Assembly: GCF_007830065.1 (NCBI RefSeq)
Contig: NZ_VLKK01000001.1
Span: forward strand, 62,001 to 126,000
DNA: 64,000 nt
Direction of reading: 5' to 3'
Origin: Sphingobium wenxiniae
Lineage (GTDB): Bacteria > Pseudomonadota > Alphaproteobacteria > Sphingomonadales > Sphingomonadaceae
Under the pieces are notes generated by a model. The model was given only the letters and a program-made list of their open reading frames with translations. It was not told where the DNA came from and searched no databases. A program made the position numbers and the translations under genes. Positions 45,985 to 56,293 of this stretch are shown in pieces (position 1 is the first letter of the stretch; every line of letters begins with the position of its first letter).

Positions 45985-47012
45985 TGCGGCCAGTCGAACA
46001 GGACGGTCATGCCCGGCCGCAGGCCGCGCAAGGGGACGATGGGCGTCACGCGGACCTCGAAGCTCTTGATATCGAACCCGCTCGACTGGCGGGTGGCCCG
46101 CCATGTCGCGAAGTCACCCGCCGGGGCGAGATAGGTGACGCGAAAGCGCGCGCGCTGGCCGTCCAGGGCCGGGACCGTCCCGCCGATCTCCGCACCGCGT
46201 GCCAGCCCACGCAGTTGATTCTCACGCACATTGAGCGTGACCCATGGATGCGCGACATCGGTGAGCATGAAGACGGGAAAGCCCTGCGGCACCAGTTCGC
46301 CGGGCTGCGCCAGCCGCCGGCCGATCTCGCCAGCCATGGGCGCGGTCACGCGGGTTTCCTCGGCCGCGGCCTGGACTTCCGCGACCGCGCCCTTCGCCTG
46401 CTGGACCTGCCCGGTCGCCGCCGCCTTGTCCTCGCCCCGCGCACCGGCCAGCGCCTGGTCATATTGCGCGCGCGCCGCCTTGGCCGCTTCCTCGGACGCG
46501 ACCGCATTGGTGCGCGCCTCATCGCGTTTCTGTCCCGCGATCACGCCCTGCTCATAGAGGCGCTCGGTGCGCTGGTAGGTGGTCCTTGCCAGGACGGCGG
46601 CGGCTTCGGCCCGCCGCCACTGCGCCTCTGCGGCGCGAATGTCCTCGGGCCGCGCGCCATGGTCCGCCTTGTCCGCCAGCGCCTCCGCCGAGGCGAGCGC
46701 ACCACCGGCCTGCTGCGACTTCGCGGCAACCTCGGGGCTGGTCAGGGTATAGAGGAGCTGACCGGCGCGCACGGCCTGTCCCTCCTCGACGTGGAAAGCG
46801 GCGATGCGCCCCGTAACCTTGCTGGTGATGCGCACTTCATTCGCATCCACCATCCCCTGGATCTGGTCGGGCGCCGGGCGGTAGGCCAGCCACAGCCCGA
46901 TCGCCAGCAGCAGCGCGATCCCGGCCGCCACCATGATCGCCAACCGCCGGCGCTTGCCGTCCGTCTGGGCCGGTTCGCCGGTCACCGCCGTTTCCACGCT
47001 CGTTTCGGTCAC
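45981..47012 (-). CDS. HlyD-family membrane fusion protein (periplasmic adaptor)
   Basis: An adaptor of 343 aa with one N-terminal membrane helix (LAIMVAAGIALLLAIGLWLA, about residues 24-44), a biotinyl-lipoyl-like half (TGRIAAFHVEEGQAVRAGQL), a long alpha-helical hairpin rich in Ala, Glu, Gln and Lys (about 95-205), and the second lipoyl half (VTAPMAGEIGRRLAQPGELV) before a beta-barrel. It links inner-membrane permeases to TolC. The start is GTG after a strong AGGAGG, overlapping the tolC-like stop (GTGA). Confidence 0.93.
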   Translation of the reverse strand: MTETSVETAVTGEPAQTDGKRRRLAIMVAAGIALLLAIGLWLAYRPAPDQIQGMVDANEVRITSKVTGRIAAFHVEEGQAVRAGQLLYTLTSPEVAAKSQQAGGALASAEALADKADHGARPEDIRAAEAQWRRAEAAAVLARTTYQRTERLYEQGVIAGQKRDEARTNAVASEEAAKAARAQYDQALAGARGEDKAAATGQVQQAKGAVAEVQAAAEETRVTAPMAGEIGRRLAQPGELVPQGFPVFMLTDVAHPWVTLNVRENQLRGLARGAEIGGTVPALDGQRARFRVTYLAPAGDFATWRATRQSSGFDIKSFEVRVTPIVPLRGLRPGMTVLFDWPQ

Positions 47013-48373
47013 GGGACCTCCTTGTCGGCTCGGGCCAGATAATCGGGCAGGCGCTCGGCTTGCCCGCTCAGGTCGAGAAGCTGCGCGAGCGCGATGACAT
47101 AGTCGTGCGCCGCCTGGGCACGCTGGATGCGGGCGCGCGCAAACCCAAGCTCCGCGTCGATCACGTCGAGCGAAGTCGCCTGCTGTTCGCGGTAGGACAA
47201 TCGCTGGAGCCGCAGATTCTCGCCCGCTGACTCGATCGAACTGTCAAGCAGCAGGAAGCGTCGGCGTGCGGCTTCGGCCTCGTTCCATGCCTTGGTGACG
47301 CCGATCTCGATCTGCGCGCGCGCTTCCTGCAAACCGGAATTGGCTTGCAAGGCCGTCTGGCGTGCCGCCTCGACCGCCTGGGTGCGTCCCAGACCCGATG
47401 CCAGCTTGTAGCGAAGCCCGATGCCGAAGCTCCAGTCCGGATCGGTGAGCAGGGAATCGCGCCGATCGAAATTATACTGGCCAAAGCCGTAGATGGTCGG
47501 CCGCTGCTTCGATTTCTCGATCGTCACGCCCGCCTCGGCCTGAGCCTCCAGGGCGCGCAGGCGGCCCAGTTCGGGATGCGCGTCGAGCGCTTCGGCCTTG
47601 TATGTTTCCAGCGGTTCGAGGCGCTGCGAAATGACGAAGAGCGGCGTGGTGGGACGCACGCCCTGCGGCGCGCGCAGCAGGCCCGCAAGGGCGGCATTGG
47701 CGGTTTCGAGCTCGGCGATCGCTTTCTCGAAATCGCGGGCAGCGTCGTCACGCGCGACCTGTGCCTGAAGGCGCTGTGCGCGGCTGATGAACTGTTCATG
47801 CTCCAGCTTGATCGCATCAGCGACATGGCGATCCAGCCCGGCAAGCACGTCGCGCCGCACGTCAAGCGCCCTTTCGGCAAGCTGCTGGCCATAATAGGCC
47901 TGCACCAGTTGAAGCAGTTGCTTGCTGATCGCGCCTTCCTGTTCCGCCCGGGCCTGATCGAGCTGCGCCCGGGCGCCTGCCTTGGTTCCCGCGATCTGTC
48001 CCCCGGCATAGAGCGGCAGCGTTGCCGTCACGATCGGGCGGACGGCCGTTTCCTGGCGCTGGAATCGCAGAGGATCGCCTATGCCATAGGCTTGCGCGAC
48101 CGGGGCCAGCGATCCCAGCGGCAGGTAGAGGGTCTTCTGGTAATCGAGAAGCTGCGCCTCGAATTCGACTTCGGGCCGGCCAAGAGAGCGGGTCGCGCCG
48201 ACCTGGGCCTCCTTGCCGCGGACATTGGCGCTGGATGCGGCGATAGCATCGGATCGCTCCAGCAGGCGCTGTTGCGCCGCCGCATAGTCGAGCGGGATGG
48301 CCGCATTGTCCTGCGCCGTGGCGGGCGCCGACGCCGCGATTGCCGCGACTGCTATCGTCAACCGGATTCGCAT
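47009..48373 (-). CDS. TolC-family outer membrane efflux protein
   Basis: A protein of 454 aa with a signal peptide (MRIRLTIAVAAIAASAPATA, cut before QDN). It has two repeated helical halves of the TolC/OEP family: ATRSLGRPEVEFEAQLLDYQ to FEKAIAELETANAALAGLL, then LGRLRALEAQAEAGVTIEKS to the C-terminal coiled coil with LQRLSYREQQATSLDVIDAE. The start ATG directly precedes the signal peptide; a longer frame upstream overlays the SemiSWEET gene. It is the outer-membrane channel for the HlyD and permease genes that follow. Confidence 0.92.
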   Translation of the reverse strand: MRIRLTIAVAAIAASAPATAQDNAAIPLDYAAAQQRLLERSDAIAASSANVRGKEAQVGATRSLGRPEVEFEAQLLDYQKTLYLPLGSLAPVAQAYGIGDPLRFQRQETAVRPIVTATLPLYAGGQIAGTKAGARAQLDQARAEQEGAISKQLLQLVQAYYGQQLAERALDVRRDVLAGLDRHVADAIKLEHEQFISRAQRLQAQVARDDAARDFEKAIAELETANAALAGLLRAPQGVRPTTPLFVISQRLEPLETYKAEALDAHPELGRLRALEAQAEAGVTIEKSKQRPTIYGFGQYNFDRRDSLLTDPDWSFGIGLRYKLASGLGRTQAVEAARQTALQANSGLQEARAQIEIGVTKAWNEAEAARRRFLLLDSSIESAGENLRLQRLSYREQQATSLDVIDAELGFARARIQRAQAAHDYVIALAQLLDLSGQAERLPDYLARADKEVP

Positions 48374-48405
48374 TGCCCGCCTCCCCTGGTCCTTTGCGGC
48401 AAGGG

Positions 48406-48681
48406 TCAAAGCGCGGTGGCGAAGGCGACTGCCCCCAGGACGATACCCGGCCCGTTCGCGATCACGATCGGCCAATCCTTTTTCTCGCGCAGAAAGCCAT
48501 AGGCCACCCATAAGGAGCAGTTCATGAATGTCGCGCCGGGCTGGATCAGCGAACCCTTCTGGCCCGCCAGGTTCAGGCGGATTTGATCGAGATAGGACAT
48601 ATACATGGCGACCGCGGTGGCGGATGCGATCCAGCCCAGGATGTGCAGCCCGCGATCGCTCATTATCCAATGCCTTGCCAT
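48406..48681 (-). CDS. SemiSWEET-like small sugar carrier (PQ-loop family)
   Basis: A protein of 91 aa with three transmembrane helices: LHILGWIASATAVAMYMSYL, a middle helix (PGATFMNCSLWVAYGFL) and the last (DWPIVIANGPGIVLGAVAFA). The N-P-G arrangement in ANGPGIVLG and the MYMSYLDQIRLN end of helix 1 fit SemiSWEET proteins, which dimerise into one sugar uniporter. The ATG 6 nt after AAGGGG is preferred over a GTG two codons earlier. It lies 62 nt after the glucose dehydrogenase gene and 32 nt before tolC, same strand. Confidence 0.8.
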   Translation of the reverse strand: MARHWIMSDRGLHILGWIASATAVAMYMSYLDQIRLNLAGQKGSLIQPGATFMNCSLWVAYGFLREKKDWPIVIANGPGIVLGAVAFATAL

Positions 48682-48743
48682 TTTCACCCCTTCATTGTCG
48701 CAACCGCCACCGCGCGATCGCCCTTATTATGGTTCATTCTGCT

Positions 48744-51134
48744 TCACGGCCGCTTCGATGGCAGTCCATAAGCGATGACATGATCGCCCGGCTTCGTCCC
48801 CAGCGATCCATGCCCGCCTGCCACCACCACGACCAGTTGCCGCCCGCCGGGCGTGCGGTAGCTCATCGGCGAAGCCTGCCCGCCAGCGGGCAGCCGCGCA
48901 CGCCACAGCACCGCGCCGGTGCGCACATCATAGGCCCGGACATAATTGTCGATCGCCGAGGACATGAAGGCCACACCGCCCCCCGTGGTCAGCGGCCCGC
49001 CCAGCGAGGGCACGCCAAGCTTGAAGGGAAGCGGCAGGGGCGTCTCGTCACGGATCGTCCCGTTCTTGCGCTGCCAGACCGTCTTGCCGGTGGTGAGGTC
49101 GATCCCCGCGACATAGCCCCATGGCGGCTGCTGGCAGGGAATGCCGGTGAAGGACAGGAACGGGTTCATGTCCACCGCGAAGGGCGCGCCGTGATTGGGG
49201 CTGTAGCCGCTCTCCTTCGCGCCGCCACGATCCGACCCGCTGGCAAGCCCGGTGGCGCGGCGGAGGTCGCCCGCCTCCCCCTTGGGGATCAGCCGGTCGA
49301 CGAAAGCCATGTAATTGGGATGGGCGAACAATATCTGGCGGCTGGGATCGACCGAGATGCCACCCCAGTCCATCACCCCGAAATTGCCGGGAAACACCAG
49401 TGATCCCTTCAACGACGGCGGCGTGAACGGCCCGTCATAGCGCAGCGAGCGGAAGCGGATGCGGCACCAGAGCTGGTCGACCATTGTCGCGCCCCACATC
49501 TCGCTTTCCTTCGCCTTCCATGGCATCAGCGAAACGGCGGAGAAGGGCTGGGTCGGCGACAGCCGGTCCCCCGGTGCAGGACCGCCGGGCACCGGGCGTT
49601 CCGTCACCGGATAGAGCGGCGCGCCGCTCCGCCGGTCGAGTATGAAGATATTGCCGGTCTTGGTCGACTGGATCAGCGCGGGCACCCGGCCGCGCCCCGG
49701 CAGGGTGAGGTCGACCAGCACAGGCTGCGCGGGGACATCCATGTCCCACACGTCATGATGGACGGTCTGGAAATGCCAGCGCGGCTTACCGGTCGCGAGG
49801 TCGAGCGCGAGGATCGTGGTCGCGAAACGCTCGGTCGTCTCCGGCCGCTTGCCGCCCCATTGATCGACCGCGCCCATGCCCATCGGGAAATAGGCAAGGC
49901 CCAGCTTTTCATCCGCTGCGGGCGTGCTCCAGCTATTGGGCGAGGAGGGCGTATAATGTTTGCCTTCCGCGAGCGGGGTGGTGTCATCCGGATTGCCCGG
50001 ATCGAAGTTCCACATCAGCTTGCCGCTCACCGCGTCATAGGCGCGGATCACGCCCGACGGCACATGCGTCGAGATATCGTCGAACACCGCGCCGCCCAGG
50101 ATCGCGAGGCCATGCGCCACAAGGGGCGCGGAGGTCGCCTGATACCAGCCACCATTATAGTCGGTCAGACCCGCGAGCAGACTGACCGTCCCGCCCGCGC
50201 CGAAGCCCGGACAAAGCTTGCCCGTATGCGCGTCGAGCGCGATCAGGCGCGAATCGTTGGTCGCCAGCAGGATGCGCTGCGGGCAATCGGCGGTGGCTTT
50301 CCCGGCCTGCGCGGCGTCATAATAGGAGACGCCGCGGCAGGTCATATGCTGCATGTCGCGCGGCGAGGTGCGGATCTTCGGATCGAACCGCCAGCGTTCC
50401 TTCCCGCTCTCCGCGTCGAGCGCGATCACCCAATTATGCGGGGTGCAAAGATAGACGAGGCCGCCGACCTTGATCGGGGTCATCTCATAGGTGAACTCGG
50501 CCGGATCGGTCGGCCGCTTCAGATCGCCAGTGCGGAACTGCCATGCGACTTCCAGCTTGTCGGCATTGGCAGGCGTGATGTCGCCCAGCGGCGACCAGCG
50601 CTCCCCGCCCCATGTGCGGGCATAGGCGGGCCAGTCACCCGCCGGAACCCCGCCATAATCCGCATCGATGGCGATGGGCGCGCTCGAAATCTCACCCCTC
50701 AATTCATGCGTCGTGGCGAATAGGGAAATGGCGCCATAAACGGCCGCGACTGCGAGACTGACGGTCAGTGGCCATGTCGCCCGCCACCAGCGCTCGCCGG
50801 GCCGCAAGCGCCGCACTGTCGCAGGCAGCAGCAACGCCGCGCCCATCAAGAAGATCAGGTCGCCGCGCGGCACCAGCGGCCACCAGTCGAAACCGATCTC
50901 CGCCCATGCCCAGATGACGGTGGCCAGCACCAGCAGCGCGAACAGGGGAAGGACAAACGGATTGCGCTTCCACAGCAGTGCGGCGGACGCGAGCAGCGCC
51001 GCCCCGACGACCGCGTAGAACCAGCTTCCTCCCAGCACGACCAGCCAGACACCGCCTGCCAGAAGGATCGCGGCGATCAACCCGAAGGTCAGTGCCAATG
51101 CGATAATCCAACGAGTTCTTGGCGACGCGCTCAT
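48744..51134 (-). CDS. gcd: Membrane-bound PQQ-dependent glucose/quinate/shikimate-type dehydrogenase
   Basis: A quinoprotein of 796 aa. The first ~145 residues form five hydrophobic helices (LALTFGLIAAILLAGGVWL and onwards), the quinone-reducing anchor; the rest is the eight-bladed PQQ propeller in the periplasm (DWPAYARTWGGERWSPLGDI, WAWAEIG, PDPNYMAFVD-like, and the C-terminal VVVAGGHGSLGTKPGDHVIA). It oxidises a sugar such as glucose to the lactone and passes electrons to ubiquinone. No pqq biosynthesis gene is in view. It probably heads the leftward operon with SemiSWEET, tolC, hlyD and two permeases. Which substrate is used is inferred from family only. Confidence 0.93.
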   Translation of the reverse strand: MSASPRTRWIIALALTFGLIAAILLAGGVWLVVLGGSWFYAVVGAALLASAALLWKRNPFVLPLFALLVLATVIWAWAEIGFDWWPLVPRGDLIFLMGAALLLPATVRRLRPGERWWRATWPLTVSLAVAAVYGAISLFATTHELRGEISSAPIAIDADYGGVPAGDWPAYARTWGGERWSPLGDITPANADKLEVAWQFRTGDLKRPTDPAEFTYEMTPIKVGGLVYLCTPHNWVIALDAESGKERWRFDPKIRTSPRDMQHMTCRGVSYYDAAQAGKATADCPQRILLATNDSRLIALDAHTGKLCPGFGAGGTVSLLAGLTDYNGGWYQATSAPLVAHGLAILGGAVFDDISTHVPSGVIRAYDAVSGKLMWNFDPGNPDDTTPLAEGKHYTPSSPNSWSTPAADEKLGLAYFPMGMGAVDQWGGKRPETTERFATTILALDLATGKPRWHFQTVHHDVWDMDVPAQPVLVDLTLPGRGRVPALIQSTKTGNIFILDRRSGAPLYPVTERPVPGGPAPGDRLSPTQPFSAVSLMPWKAKESEMWGATMVDQLWCRIRFRSLRYDGPFTPPSLKGSLVFPGNFGVMDWGGISVDPSRQILFAHPNYMAFVDRLIPKGEAGDLRRATGLASGSDRGGAKESGYSPNHGAPFAVDMNPFLSFTGIPCQQPPWGYVAGIDLTTGKTVWQRKNGTIRDETPLPLPFKLGVPSLGGPLTTGGGVAFMSSAIDNYVRAYDVRTGAVLWRARLPAGGQASPMSYRTPGGRQLVVVVAGGHGSLGTKPGDHVIAYGLPSKRP

Positions 51135-51558
51135 GGATCGACACTGCCCCGGCGAGTTTCTGCGAGCTTCATAGCAGGCCCGCAAACCGGCAAAGTCAAT
51201 CGGATTCTATTCAGCTATTTGGTTCCGGCATTTCATGGTGCGGATTGCGTGTAAGCCTTTCTGGCTCGCTTGCCGGGATATCGGGCACTGGAAGCATGTA
51301 CGTGCGGCAGGCTGACGACCATGTTTGGGAGTCCGCCTCATCCATCAGGTTTGACTCGAACGTCTTCGCATGCCAAGGCATGAACCATGCACTTATGGGC
51401 TGATTATTCACGCTTTCGCCACCAAGGGGGGCAGCTTCTAGCGGGCATCTAGCCCCGGGTTCCGTGCGCTATGCCCCGAACTCGGGGCACATCGAAAGAA
51501 TGACGGGCGTCCTGATACAGGCGCGCGGCTAGTCTCTCTCTCGAAAGCCAGCAGCACC
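51135..51558. other. Intergenic region between gcd and rnk
   Basis: About 420 nt with no supported intact gene. It holds divergent promoters for gcd and rnk and a transposase remnant described separately. A small GC palindrome (gccccgaactcggggc, near 51472) lies roughly 70 nt before the rnk start and may be a regulatory hairpin. Confidence 0.6.
51211..51279 (-). pseudogene. C-terminal remnant of an IS481-type transposase
   Basis: The 22 residues IPASEPERLTRNPHHEMPEP plus two ending at a stop closely resemble the C-terminus of IS481 transposases (T-x-E-P-E-R-F-x-x-N-P-x-H-x-M-P-G-L-N). The preceding ~45 codons of the same open frame have no such similarity, so this is a scar fused to unrelated DNA. 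Orientation is opposite to the fragment near 41.2 kb. Confidence 0.5.
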
Positions 51559-53380
<1,822 letters not shown>

Positions 53381-53445
53381 AACATCGCGCACCGCGTGGC
53401 CGGGCCGCAGTCAGCCCTCTGACAAGCCCGGCTGAACGGCGAGAT

Positions 53446-54456
53446 TCATGATGCCAGCATCGCCTCAAGGCCCAGCATGACACATTGATGCGGGTGGTCG
53501 GGAATATGGACGCGCAGGCCGGTTTCCGCCGTGATCGCCTGACCGATACAGGGGATCGCGGCGCTGCCTCCGGTCAGCGTCAGCCCCTTTTCGTGAATGT
53601 CGTGGCTGAGTTCGGGCGGGGTCTGGTTGAGAACGTCGCGCACGACTTCCACAATGTGTGCGACATGTTTGGCCACGACCGGCCGCAATTCGCTGACAAG
53701 CACCTGTTGAACGCCCGGGATGCCCGACGTCAGGCTCCGGCCCTTGGCCTCGATCATCTGGCTCTCCTCGCCGTCGGGAGCGCCCAGCAACCGCACCAGA
53801 TCGCACTTCAAGCGCTCCGTCGTGATCTCGCCGATCAGGAACTTTCTGCGGAAATGGAAGTGATCGGCGAGCGCTGTGTCCAGCGCCGCGCCGCCGATGC
53901 GGACCGATCGGGTAAGGCAAATCCCGCCGAGCGAAATGACGGCGACTTCGGTGGTTCCAGCGCCGCATTCGACGATCATCGAACCTTCCGGGCGGTGCAC
54001 CGCAAGGCCAGCGCCTAGCGCTGCGGCGAAAGGCTCGCTCATCAGGCTTACAGGTCCCAGCCCTGCGTCCGACGCCGCCGTGAGCAAAGCGCTCCGTTCA
54101 GCCTGTGTCGCATCGGCGGGAATCCCGATCGCGACGCGCGGCGCTCTCAGACGGCGACGGCCAAGAGACGACGACATGGCATAGGCGAGAAGCTCACGTG
54201 TGGCGTCGATGTCCTGGAGAACGCCTCGACGGAGCGGGCGCGTGACCTTGAGCGAATCCGGAGTCCTGTCGACCATGGCGCGGACGGCCTCGCCCGCCGC
54301 CACAAGCCTGGGCCGTGTGCCGCCGTTTGAAAAGCAGCACAGCGACGGCTCGTCGAACACCATGCCCGAGCCTCGGGCGGCGACACGCGTATTGGCGGTT
54401 CCAAGGTCGATAGCGATATCGGCGCGTCGGCCATTCCAGGAAATCATGTTAGCCAT
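53446..54456 (-). CDS. Solitary MreB-like actin-fold paralogue
   Basis: A protein of 336 aa of the MreB/Mbl family. Phosphate-1 loop DIAIDLGTANTRVAARGSGM, conserved VFDEPSLCCF, phosphate-2 region IVECGAGTTEVAVISLGGI and adenosine motif TLTGGSAAIPCIGQAI are present. Differences from housekeeping MreB (usually about 347 aa, D-L-G-T-A-N-T-L-V-Y) are visible: V-A-A-R-G replaces the usual V-Y-x-K-G and the C-terminus is short. No mreC, mreD, pbp2 or rodA is adjacent. It is convergent with gdhA and divergent from a methyltransferase gene. Role in shape or another filament is not known. Confidence 0.9.
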   Translation of the reverse strand: MANMISWNGRRADIAIDLGTANTRVAARGSGMVFDEPSLCCFSNGGTRPRLVAAGEAVRAMVDRTPDSLKVTRPLRRGVLQDIDATRELLAYAMSSSLGRRRLRAPRVAIGIPADATQAERSALLTAASDAGLGPVSLMSEPFAAALGAGLAVHRPEGSMIVECGAGTTEVAVISLGGICLTRSVRIGGAALDTALADHFHFRRKFLIGEITTERLKCDLVRLLGAPDGEESQMIEAKGRSLTSGIPGVQQVLVSELRPVVAKHVAHIVEVVRDVLNQTPPELSHDIHEKGLTLTGGSAAIPCIGQAITAETGLRVHIPDHPHQCVMLGLEAMLAS

Positions 54457-54777
54457 GGATGTGCCTTAGCGGGGAATATCGCAATTGTCTCGTCGGCCTG
54501 CACCGACAGTTTGGTGCCCCGCCGATGTTCTTGTGGCCCTCCACTGGACAATCCCGTCCAGACGAAGCATGGATGATTATCCAGCAGCCTTGGATGCCGA
54601 TTGCGATAATGACCATGCAGGCCGTGAATATTTCGGCAATCTATCCGCTGATCATCGGGACAAGGGCCGACGATGCCCATGGGTTGCCGCGGCTCTGAGG
54701 CCGGGCAACCCCTGAAAATCATCTAACGCGAATTTGAAACGCGCCGGTTGCCGCCAGCCGCGCCGCGATCGTTAGGG
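54457..54777. other. Divergent promoter region between the MreB-like gene and the methyltransferase gene
   Basis: About 320 nt with no supported gene. An in-frame stretch on the plus strand (54459-54698) and one on the minus strand lack family features. Promoters for both flanking genes must lie here. A GC-rich hairpin GGTTGCC..GGGCAACC (about 54682-54711) sits near the right edge. Confidence 0.5.
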
Positions 54778-55584
54778 ATGGGCATGTACATCTGGACCGA
54801 AGTGGCACGAACCGGCATTTCCGCCGGTGACGAAATCATATTGCTTAGGAAAAACGATCTCTATGAAATCCGATATAACGGCATGGAACTGATGTGCAGT
54901 TCCTGTCATCAATCGGAGGATTTTCTCGCGGAGAAGGCGCTGCGCCTGCTTGGCCGCCCGGCCCGAAAGGTTCTGATCGGCGGCCTGGGTCTGGGCTACA
55001 CGTTGAGGATGGTGCTTAACTTCCTTGATGACGACGCCCAAGTGGTCGTTTCGGAAATCGTGCCTGAGATCGTGCACTGGAACAGGCACTATTTCGGCCA
55101 TCTCGCGGGCAATCCACTTGACGATCCGCGCGTCGAGGTCCGCGTGGAGGATGTAAGGCACACGCTGGATAATGGGCGCGAGGCTTATGACGTCGTGCTC
55201 ATGGACACCGACAATGGCCCTGAACATCTCGTCCGAACGGAAAATGGCGACATCTATCGGGAATGCGGGATCAGGGCCGTCGAACGCGCCCTCACCCCGG
55301 GAGGGATCGCCGCCTTCTGGTCATCGGAACTATCCCCTGCGTTCGAGAAACGGTTGGATGTCCTGCCATGGACCTGGCGTTGCGATTCAGTGCCTCTTTC
55401 GGGAGGCAGGGTAGATGCCTTCCACCATGTCTATCTGGCAAGCCGGGATGCGGCGAATCTCCACTATCCGCGCGTGGTCGGCGCCTCAACCGCTATGACC
55501 ACGATGTCGGAGCGGAACGCAGGCGCATCACTTCCTCGGCCTCCAGAGGACGGATCGCACCTTTTGCGAGTTCGCCGAGCCTGA
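54778..55584 (+). CDS. Spermidine synthase-fold methyltransferase-like protein
   Basis: A protein of 268 aa. Central features are VLIGGLGLGYTLRMVLNFLD (Rossmann G-x-G-x-G), VVVSEIVPEIVHWNRHYFG (acidic ribose-binding E) and DVRHTLDNGREAYDVVLMDT (aspartate cluster), as in SpeE-related enzymes. The N-terminal beta domain of true spermidine synthase is short, and LCSSCHQSE-type cysteines (MCSSCHQSEDFLAEKALRLL) replace the usual substrate loop. So it is a SpeE-like SAM-binding enzyme, substrate unknown. Start MGMYIW was chosen; an upstream TTG is in frame. The last 92 nt overlap the pseudouridine synthase gene tail to tail. Confidence 0.78.
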   Translation: MGMYIWTEVARTGISAGDEIILLRKNDLYEIRYNGMELMCSSCHQSEDFLAEKALRLLGRPARKVLIGGLGLGYTLRMVLNFLDDDAQVVVSEIVPEIVHWNRHYFGHLAGNPLDDPRVEVRVEDVRHTLDNGREAYDVVLMDTDNGPEHLVRTENGDIYRECGIRAVERALTPGGIAAFWSSELSPAFEKRLDVLPWTWRCDSVPLSGGRVDAFHHVYLASRDAANLHYPRVVGASTAMTTMSERNAGASLPRPPEDGSHLLRVRRA

Positions 55585-56293
55585 TACCGCCGATTGCAAC
55601 ACGGACCAGGCGCAGGACTTCGGCATCCTGCGCCGCCAACATGCGGCGAACCTGACGATTGCGGCCTTCGGTCAGCACGATTTCGATCCAGCTCGACCGG
55701 GCCGATGAGCGAAGCGGTTCGACGGCGATCGCGCTCAACAGTTCGCCGCCCTCCGCTACCGGCGCGGCCAGTGCCGCAAGCAGGGCGCTGTCCGCCACCC
55801 GGTCGATTTTCACATGATAGGTCTTGGCTACGCCCGACGCCGGGTTGAGAAGATATTCCGCCCAGGCCGTGTCGTTGGTCATGAACAACAGGCCTTCGCT
55901 CGCCTTGTCGAGACGGCCGACCGGTGAAAGATAGGGCAGATTTCGCGGCAGGCAGTCATAGACGGTCCCGCGCGCTTGCGGATCATGCCGGGTCGTCACC
56001 ACGCCGCGCGGTTTGTTGAGCATCAGATAGACGGGGCGCTCGGCCACAATGTCCCGTCCCGCGACCGCCAGCACGGACCGTGCAAGATCGACCCGCTGCG
56101 ATGCGTGGCGCACCTGCCGGCCATCCACCGTAACGCGCCCTTCCTCAATCAGCCTGATGGCCTCGGTGCGCGAACAATATCCCAGTTTCGACAGTGCGCG
56201 CGGCACGCTGACGATATGGGCTGGAAGCGCCGTCGGTTTCCGGACGACCGATGAACCGCCGGACCTGGCATTTCGCCATCGAGGATGTGACAT
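55493..56293 (-). CDS. RsuA/RluB-type pseudouridine synthase with S4 domain
   Basis: An enzyme of 266 aa. The N-terminal S4 RNA-binding domain (VPRALSKLGYCSRTEAIRLI, EEGRVTVDGRQV) is followed by the catalytic domain with Asp in VGRLDKASEGLLFMTND and the late motif TEGRNRQVRRMLAA. It isomerises a uridine in rRNA (or tRNA); whether RsuA, RluB, RluE or RluF cannot be fixed. The start MSHPRWRNARSG was chosen; the open frame continues upstream without similarity. Its stop lies inside the methyltransferase gene by 92 nt. Confidence 0.9.
   Translation of the reverse strand: MSHPRWRNARSGGSSVVRKPTALPAHIVSVPRALSKLGYCSRTEAIRLIEEGRVTVDGRQVRHASQRVDLARSVLAVAGRDIVAERPVYLMLNKPRGVVTTRHDPQARGTVYDCLPRNLPYLSPVGRLDKASEGLLFMTNDTAWAEYLLNPASGVAKTYHVKIDRVADSALLAALAAPVAEGGELLSAIAVEPLRSSARSSWIEIVLTEGRNRQVRRMLAAQDAEVLRLVRVAIGGIRLGELAKGAIRPLEAEEVMRLRSAPTSWS

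Noticed and set aside
51119-51403. Plus-strand frame of 94 codons between gcd and rnk
   Set aside because: It overlaps the gcd start and the transposase scar and has no ribosome-binding site.
54459-54698. Small plus-strand frame of 79 codons in the mreB-like/methyltransferase gap
   Set aside because: No ribosome-binding site or domain; hydrophobic stretch is short and a minus-strand frame covers the same bases equally well.
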